Of a stretch of 64,000 nt of DNA, positions 56,760 to 64,000 are shown in pieces. The first letter of the stretch is position 1. Every line of letters begins with the position of its first letter. The notes under the pieces are model-generated. The model searched no databases. It was given only the letters and a program-made list of their open reading frames with translations, and was not told the DNA's origin. The position numbers were made by a program, and so were the translations under genes. Source of the stretch: Aphrophora alni (Eukaryota > Arthropoda > Insecta > Hemiptera > Aphrophoridae). The DNA lies in NCBI GenBank assembly GCA_963513935.1, contig OY740768.1:43394368-43458367 (forward strand), read 5' to 3'.

Positions 56760-59700
56760 TCTCAATCCCCAAATCGGACTGCGGTTTCATTATTGAAAGG
56801 AAATGGGTTGACAATGGCTATTGGCTAACTTCAGCTGTCAATATTAATTAGTGACAGTGTTGTATGAGTAAATTTGATAATTATTTATAATTTGGCAAAG
56901 TATTGTTAAATAGATCACTCTCTTCAAACCAGGGTATCCTATGGTCCATGAGCATACCTTTGGTAAGCGATTTATACCTCGAAATGGCATGGGCCAAAAG
57001 TTGTTTCGCTTTACAAAATGTAGACGCACGAGTTAAGTTCTAAACGTACGTTTCCATCACAAGTTGTTTTGACCATCGTTACTAATTGTATCAGAGGAGG
57101 AATTTAGGCTACAGATTAACTCAAATTTTGAAGTATACGTGGAATAATGTCTTATAAGATGGTTAGATTTTTGACTAAACTCCACAAGAATTGGGAGTGA
57201 AAATGAGTTATAAAAAGTTATTATTGGGATCATTTCAGCAACGAACTAATTAGAAATTATAAAGATTGAAGGAAAGAAGAAATTGTCCCATAGTAATATT
57301 AAAATGATCTTAATAACAATATAGAGGTAGAGGCAAAAATAGAGGATTGATCTTAAAATTACGAAAATTTGTGCCAGTAGTCCGAATGTATAACATAATT
57401 ATATTATATACATATCATACCTATGTAGCCTATACATTTGTATAACAAAAGAAATGTTCACTTAGTATATAAATATTACACACATCACTCAACACATAGT
57501 AACTATTTACTAGACTACATATAGCAGGAGCAGGTCTATAATTCGGCTGGTTTGGTTTGGTTGGCAGAAAGCTGCAGGCAGTCTCCCACAGTCGACTAGC
57601 CTACATTTACTGAGCCAGACCATATTGCATTACAAAACAACACTGCAGTAATAACTCTAATAGCAGGAAATTTAGTTTTTTTCCTTTTGATATTTTTTTG
57701 TTTTTTGTCACGTTTGATCTTAGGTAATATTGGGTAACTGTTGTAATCGCAAATTGACCTCCATTTGTTCTTTTCTTATAAAGCTTAAGGGAAAAAAATA
57801 AACGGTGCAAAAAATGCTATGATTTTGTTACTTACTCAAACCAAACAACAAATAAAAATCAATCAAACCTATTAATGATCAAAAAATTGATATCGGTAGT
57901 TGTAAAAAATAAAATAAAAGCTATCATTGGACCCGATCTTTGAAAGACATTTTGAGCAATTCGTAATTTTTGTTGGTTTTTTCTTAGTCGCAAATTTTGA
58001 GTTATTGAAAAAAGTTTAGAGACATGACCAAAATACATCCAGATGCCAAATTTGTATAAAATGGGTCTTCGAGTTTGGGCTGTAGAATACTGCACAGACT
58101 ACAGATAGGCATTATTTTCAAAGACACTTTTTTTGGACTTCGGTGACTTTAAAACGTAGGCTACCCTCAACAAAACTCGATGTCGATATTTAACTCATCA
58201 CTGAACTTTCACTATACTAAATATATGTGAGAAATTAAAACGAACAATCCGATTTAAAATTTGATATTTGCGTCTTCGTTGAAAAAATTTATATTTACAT
58301 GCATTCACAGGAACATTTGAAAATGGCAATACATTTCAATTAGATTTGATACGACATTTGCTTCCGAATTCTTAATAAATGAGGATGGAAAAAGTGACTA
58401 GTCCACCAGTCTGTCAACTGTGCATCTGTAAGTTTTATTTACTCAGGAACTACTAAAATAATGTCAGTGAAACTCGTCATGATTAATAACAAAAGTGAGT
58501 TACATGAAACAAATCTTTTAACCCATTTAAAAACGGCCTCCAAAATAATTTATTTTACAAAAGATATTCTTATCAACAAATCTTGCAATTTACAGTTCAT
58601 TTTATGTAGATTGGAATTACTTGCGACAATACATATGAGTGTGTTTGTTAAGAACCTTAAATTAATTTAACAACCTACAAATGACACGAAATAAACGCAA
58701 TTTGTTGAAAATTAGAATGTACTCTTCATAAGATTACCATGTATGAGGAAGAACTATGTCCATTTCATTGGTAGATATTTTACAACTTTCATACAATAAA
58801 TTAGATGAAAATAGTTAATTTTGAGTTCCGTACGTAGGCTAATAAATTCATTCTAAACCCCACCCTCAATATTTAAAAAATGAAATCCGTTATCTCAAGT
58901 AAGACAAGTTTTACTAATGCGGAAATATTTAACTAATAAAAACTAACAAACAACTAGAAAATTCGTGCCAGTAATTTTTTCAAGGCCTCAATAATTATGT
59001 AAATCAAGGCATTGTAAAAACAAAACAAACAATTTTTTTCATTGCCAGATAGAGTGACGACGAAAAAAATAATTATTGAATTATTATTGACTATCTTATA
59101 ATACCAATAATGAATCTAAATATGTGTAAAATTAATCGTGACGTTATTAATAACTAGAGGTATCCATCTTCCATTCGTTTTTAGGGATGTTTCTGAACCG
59201 TTTTTGATAAAACAAAACTCCGTGATTCTTGTTATGCTGAATTAAATGATGACATTCCTTCTCATATGTTAGAGGGGAAAACCAAAAGTTAGAGCGGAAA
59301 AGCTATGCAAATTGATAACGTTTTGAAAAATAAAGTTATAATTCTGTAAGTTATAAATTAAATATACAGTAAAACAATAAACATTATGCTGTATTCTTAT
59401 TTAAATAAACTGTGGACAAACACACCCAAAATTAATAATAAAAAAAACATATTTAAACAAGTACAAAGGATTTTTTCACAATCTCTTGAAAATTCAGACT
59501 CCTGTGTTTTTGGTCAAAAAATGAAAATAAATCAAAGACTCATCCTTAATTGGTCGAATATCCTAAGATATTCACTTTTTATTGATTGTTACGACTTGCC
59601 TAAACGAAGTTTTAAATAGTTCGGTAAAATAAATTATATCTGTAGTCTGCAAGTAAAAACCGAATGAAGAGGAATAACCTGTATTTTTGGAGATCACGGC

Positions 59701-60643
59701 TAATATGATTTGTGTAGGGGTATATCTTAACAAATTCTCATCAAATTTTTAATGGTTATTTTATGAATATTGAATATTTTTAGTTTTTAGTCTAGTGGTA
59801 AAAGGTACCACAAACAGTTTCATTTAAAAAAAATAAAAATAAGTTTTATGATATAAAATTTCATTTTACTGGATACTGCCAATAATATGGAACTCAAATT
59901 TATGAACCACCAAAATACTTTCACCGACCCATAATTAAGAAGTATAGGTCTAATTAATCTAGCCCAGTATATTACAAAAACTAGGCTATCAAGATCGACG
60001 TTCTGTGTGCATGTTATGTTTAGTTCTATGTGTCTTCCTTTAATAGGTTTTTAAAAATGATTAAAATCAAATTTTCGCTCGCCAGTTATTGACATTTCGT
60101 TTTTTTCCCATGAATTAAAAAATGAATGAGTTCGTAATTATATAGATTGTATCACAATCAACGGTGTCAAAATTTAAAATTCAACAATTGTCTTATAATA
60201 GTTGATAACTTACCTAACGCGTTACACCATCAATGTAGAACACTGCACATGCCACCCTGTACCGTAGGTGTAAAGTGTAATGAACAAGTAGGGCAAGGTA
60301 AACTTAGAGGTCAAAGAGGGCAAACAACAAACAGCTGATCTGATATGTCGATAATAATCCTTTTGTATGTTGAAACTCGTTTCTTCGAGTTCGGTAATTT
60401 GAAATAAGGACAATTTTGTAACAAATGAGTTTGTTCTCTTGTAAAACATCGCATAAACATTCAGATTATTTAATATAATTCTGTGATCAGTGTAGACCTT
60501 GCTCATTTGTTCCTATTACCTAGCGCGTGATATAACACACAGCAATAGTTATAGATTCAGAATTAACAGTAAACAATACTACAGCTACTGTACACTTGAA
60601 CAAAACGTTTAAAAGGGAGAAGAAATACAAATTAAATTTTTAT
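56758..60643. other. No gene seen
   Basis: AT-rich. Several 60-95-codon frames on both strands lack splice, Kozak or domain support. ACTGCACAGACTACAGAT near 58,091 is a diverged member of the small family also seen near 40,650 and 54,676. Confidence 0.5.
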
Positions 60644-61868
60644 GGGTAGGTTGCTCCTTGCACTGTGATAGTGATTTACCGTGAATTGGGATCACAGTGC
60701 TAGTAAGTATTACGCAGTATTCGTAGATGAATATTGGGTAGCTTGCTCCTTGCACTATGATAGTGATTTACCGTGAATTGGGATCACAGTGCTAGTGTGT
60801 ATTACGCAGTATTCGTAGATGAATATTGGGTAGGTTGATCCTTGCACTATGATAGTGATTTACCGTGAATTGGGATCACAGTGCTAGTGTGTATTACGCA
60901 GTATTCGTAGATGAATATTGGGTAGCTTGCTCCTTGCACTATGATAGTGATTTATCTTGAATTGGGATCACAGTGCTAGTGTGTATTACGCAGTATTCCT
61001 AGTTGAATATTGGGTAGCTTGCTCCTTGCACTGTGATAGTGATTTATCTTGAATTGGGATCACAGTGCTAGTGTGTATTACGCAGTATTCGTAGTTGAAT
61101 ATTGGGTAGCTTGCTCCTTGCACTGTGATAGTGATTTACCGTGAATTGGGATCACAGTGCTAGTAAGTATTACCAATGACTACATAAATACTATAAGACA
61201 CGACATAGGATAGGGAAATAGTCTACGCTTTACGGGTGCTGTTCGTCACAAGTTTGACACACAGCTATCAGAAAGCGCTAGCAGCAGGTGCTTGACTGTA
61301 CGCATCCCACTTGGTTGAGACTGTACAAATGTTGACCTCTCTCTCACAAACCTTCTCACTTACTTCCGTCAGCATAGTCAGTGTTGTCAGTTCGTGCGCT
61401 GAGATAAGCGATTCTCGACCTTCCCTCGTATCTCTGGTCCCATATGTGGCATCAGTGCGTTTTCTCTTACCCGCCTGAAACATTGTTTGACCGTAGAGCC
61501 ACCTAGCGCCAGTCACATCAACTTCAGATTGGTCACATCAACGCCACCTAGCGGGTATTGGTCAACTCAAGAATAAGCGTAGAATATTTAACATGGCCAT
61601 GTCGTGTCTTATAGTATTTATGTAGTCATTGGTATTACGCAGTATTCGTAGATAAATATTGGGTAGGTTGCTCCTTGCACTGTGATAGTGATTTACCGTG
61701 AATTGGGACCACAGTGCTAGTAAGTATTACGCAGTATTCGTAGATGAATATTGGGTAGCTTGCTCCTTGCACTGTGATAGTATTTTACCGTGAATTGGGA
61801 TCACAGTGCTAGTAAGTATTACGCAGTATTCGTAGATGAATATTGGGTAGCTTGCTTCTTGCAGTGTA
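60644..61868 (+). repeat. 92-bp minisatellite, interrupted by a transposon
   Basis: Nearly identical units start GGGTAGSTTGCTCCTTGCAC at 60,644, 60,736 and 60,828 and continue every 92 bp to 61,173; the array resumes at 61,632 and ends near 61,868. In most units GCACTGTGAT and ATCACAGTGC form a perfect 10-bp inverted pair about 20 bp apart, so each unit can form a hairpin; units with GCACTATGAT lose one pair. The interruption is the element at 61,174-61,631. Confidence 0.93.
61174..61631 (-). mobile_element. Short DNA transposon with 33-bp TIRs and 7-bp target duplication, copy 2
   Basis: Same TIRs as 20,163-20,577 but in the opposite orientation and 43 bp longer. GTATTAC flanks both sides (61,167-61,173 and 61,632-61,638), a perfect 7-bp duplication created inside a minisatellite unit; neighbouring units show the uninterrupted site, giving an internal empty-site control. 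The extra length is mainly around a GAAGGTTTGTGAGAGAG-like segment (- strand) and CGGGTAAGAGAAAACGC. Confidence 0.92.
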
Positions 61869-64000
61869 ACATGTATTGATGTCATACTGTTATTAAGTAT
61901 GTGCACTTTGGAATGATGAGTACTTTGTCTGATAAACAGATCTGTACTCCTAAAGCTGATGGACCTCCGTGGCAGGTGGTTTAATAGTTGAAAGTGCAAA
62001 TGATCCGCCTAGTGTTTGTATTTTAATCTAAGTCGCATTGATGGATACATCATATTACATCAAGTTGAATCAAGGAAATCAAAAGGAAAATATAATAACC
62101 GTCATGAACATTATAACTTATTTGATTATTGTGGAATTTTATAAAACTCTAAAAAGTTTTAAATGCATATCAATGGAAACATTAATAAAGGGGGTTTTAT
62201 ATTTTAGTCAGGTAAACAGTTTCTGAAGAAGGCTTTATAAAAAAATTGTATTTTTTTGTCTCTTGTTAATTATCTGAGCAGCAATAATAGGTTGCCCAGA
62301 TTATTGTATAGTATAGTAATGGGTTACTTCCACAGTTTAAAAAATTTGAGCTGATTTGTACCTCAACACGATAAACGGCTTCGGTACATGGGGTTGATAA
62401 CATCGTGCTCACTTTGAATATCTATAACTTGGACACGATAATAAATATTTACTCGAATTCTGCTGTTCTCATTTCTTACAGATAAGAATAATCAATACTA
62501 CATTCCATTTTAAAACACAATCAATAAGTACAATAAATTAACTTATTAAAACATTAATAAATTCTTTTTCTTTTATTAAACTTGGAGAATAAACTTAATA
62601 TATTAATTGAAATATAATCAGATTTATTTTATTTTACTACCCCAGTATACGAAGTATAGGGTAGATTTGTCTGATCTTCACGTTTCATGGCCTCAGGAAA
62701 CCGAAAATGTAAATTTCGACATGGCGTCCGTCCGTCAACGTTATCGTTGTCGTCTCTACGTAAGCACGACAGTGGCCACAAGTATTAAGTTAGGAACATG
62801 ATAGCACAATAGATTGTGTATATATAAATAATCCTATTGAAATTCCGAATTATAAAAATGTCGAAATGGGTGGGGGGGCTTTTAAAAAGTATTATTGTCA
62901 TACCTCGTGTGTTATTCAACTTATAACACATTAAATTGGAAAAAAATTTAGATTTCAATTTTGCATGTTATGGTACTAACCTCACATATCTACGACGATA
63001 AATGACGAAGTTATGGTAAAAAAAATGTATTTACGAACCCTGCCATCCCAATAAAATGTAACATTCGTATAGTTACGAGGTCCGGCGGGGCCGAGTCACC
63101 GATACGAGGGTGATTGAAAATTTTTTAATATAGGCTAGTAAATACCATGATTTGTTATCGTGTTTTCGGTAGGTTAATTATTCTGATTTTAATAATCAAT
63201 ATTTGTCTTTTTTCTCAAGTTTTAAATTTCTAAAAGAAAATCACGCCAGACAATTTGAACAACCATTCTATTAATTTTTTTAGAACAATTTTTTGTAATT
63301 GAAACTTTGACAAAAAATACCAATAAATTTACAGACAAGATTTATTATCTTTATAACTAGTAGAGACTTTTTAAAAGTTAAAATCTCGAGTAAAATAATA
63401 GATGCAACTTCTAAAAATATCCAACCCCCTGTCTTACAAATTATAAATAACTCTCATGACGTTATGGGTCTGGAATGTTGTGAGACCCTCAGTCAGCTTC
63501 CTGAATGCAACATATTATTAACGCACCTGAATTGTTACCGAGGGGGGATACTAGATTAGGATGGGTCCACAATTAGTTATACTTGACTAGAAACAATGTG
63601 TCTTGTTTCTTTTTATTCTTTTTTTGAGTATACGTCGCAGCATTCTTTGATTTCCGCGCACATACCAGTGAGTTAATTATAGGCTTTAGTTTTGTTTTGG
63701 ATCCGTTCTATAATTACAGTGACAATATGGACTAGTAATGGTAAATTAAGGTGTAATTTTCTCAATTGTGTTATATAATTATGTAGAATAATAAAATGTA
63801 ATATAACAATTACATGTTCTAAATATTTGTTTATTATTTGATACTTCATTTTTAATGGTGGCAAAGTTAATAAAAAAACACGTTTTTATCTATCTTGTTC
63901 TGCATTTTACGTTAAAATTTGTTGTTAGATTTTAAACACATTTTTTTCAATTGACTTAGAAACTTTACATACTTATATAATATTTTATCAAATTGTAATT
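61869..64000. other. No gene seen
   Basis: AT-rich. Near 62,636-62,790 is a GC-richer stretch starting CTACCCCAGTATACGAAG, of the type seen in dispersed invertebrate repeats; the 64-codon frame over it is unsupported. A fragment of module N lies at 63,062-63,115. No exon of the coiled-coil gene was identified before the window ends. Confidence 0.5.
63062..63115 (-). repeat. Fragment of dispersed module N
   Basis: TTCGTATAGTTACGAGGTC and CGAGTCACCGATACGAGG match, inverted, the GATCTCGTAACTATACGAA and GTGTCGGTGACTCG blocks of module N at 10,187 and 19,080. The remainder of the module is absent. Confidence 0.65.

Noticed and set aside
1..64000. tRNA, rRNA or snRNA genes
   Set aside because: None was recognised by reading; a tRNAscan-SE and Infernal run would be decisive.

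Overview
The window is 64 kb of an AT-rich eukaryotic genome. It has small exons with GT-AG introns of several kilobases, dense transposon debris and many (TA)n and (CT)n tracts. No operons, bacterial ribosome binding sites or CRISPR arrays were seen. The transposon set (Tc1/mariner foldback elements, pogo, hAT, a PIF/Harbinger derivative with a MADF domain, and Penelope-like elements with GIY-YIG and hammerhead signatures) fits an arthropod, most likely an insect with a large genome. That assignment is inference; no marker gene fixes the species.

Host genes are few. On the + strand, three coding exons (39,158-39,438; 42,675-43,122; 46,665-46,778) join in perfect phase into 264 residues of almost continuous coiled coil. 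The first exon carries the start codon. By-eye comparison is suggestive of the JAKMIP family but not proof. The gene runs off the right edge: after the third exon there is an intron of at least 17 kb. On the - strand, two short exon candidates (17,721-17,821 and 17,297-17,365) are open and have good donors, but I do not recognise the protein.

Left part (1-24 kb): a 5'-truncated Penelope-like element with inverted arms (4.4-5.3 kb). A 3.2-kb minisatellite of about fifty 63-bp units (6.0-9.2 kb) sits inside an older dispersed repeat; a related copy at 18.9-19.8 kb carries a single unit, which looks like the pre-expansion state. Also here are a Tc1/mariner foldback element (13.5-14.1 kb), an element with 7-bp target duplications (20.2 kb) and a mini hAT (22.3 kb).

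Middle part (24-48 kb): a Penelope-like reverse transcriptase remnant (24.6-25.4 kb, YVDD motif), two pLTR-like inverted units with hammerhead ribozyme signatures (29.5 and 37.7 kb), the coiled-coil exons, a foldback element with three arm copies (41.3-42.3 kb) and a Harbinger-type element with a MADF exon (43.4-44.2 kb).

Right part (48-64 kb): a complete, apparently intact pogo-class transposon (48,953-51,882) lies in the last visible intron of the coiled-coil gene, in antisense. It has 24-bp terminal inverted repeats, a TA target duplication, subterminal repeats and a 624-residue transposase with a DDD triad and a C-terminal PHD finger. Beyond it are a second copy of the 41-kb foldback family (56.1-56.7 kb), a 137-bp tandem duplication (55.7-56.0 kb) and a 92-bp minisatellite (60.6-61.9 kb) interrupted by a second copy of the 7-bp-duplication element. 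The strongest candidates for something little described are the pogo element with its PHD finger and subterminal palindromes, the hammerhead-bearing Penelope-like units, and the unclassified element with 7-bp duplications.
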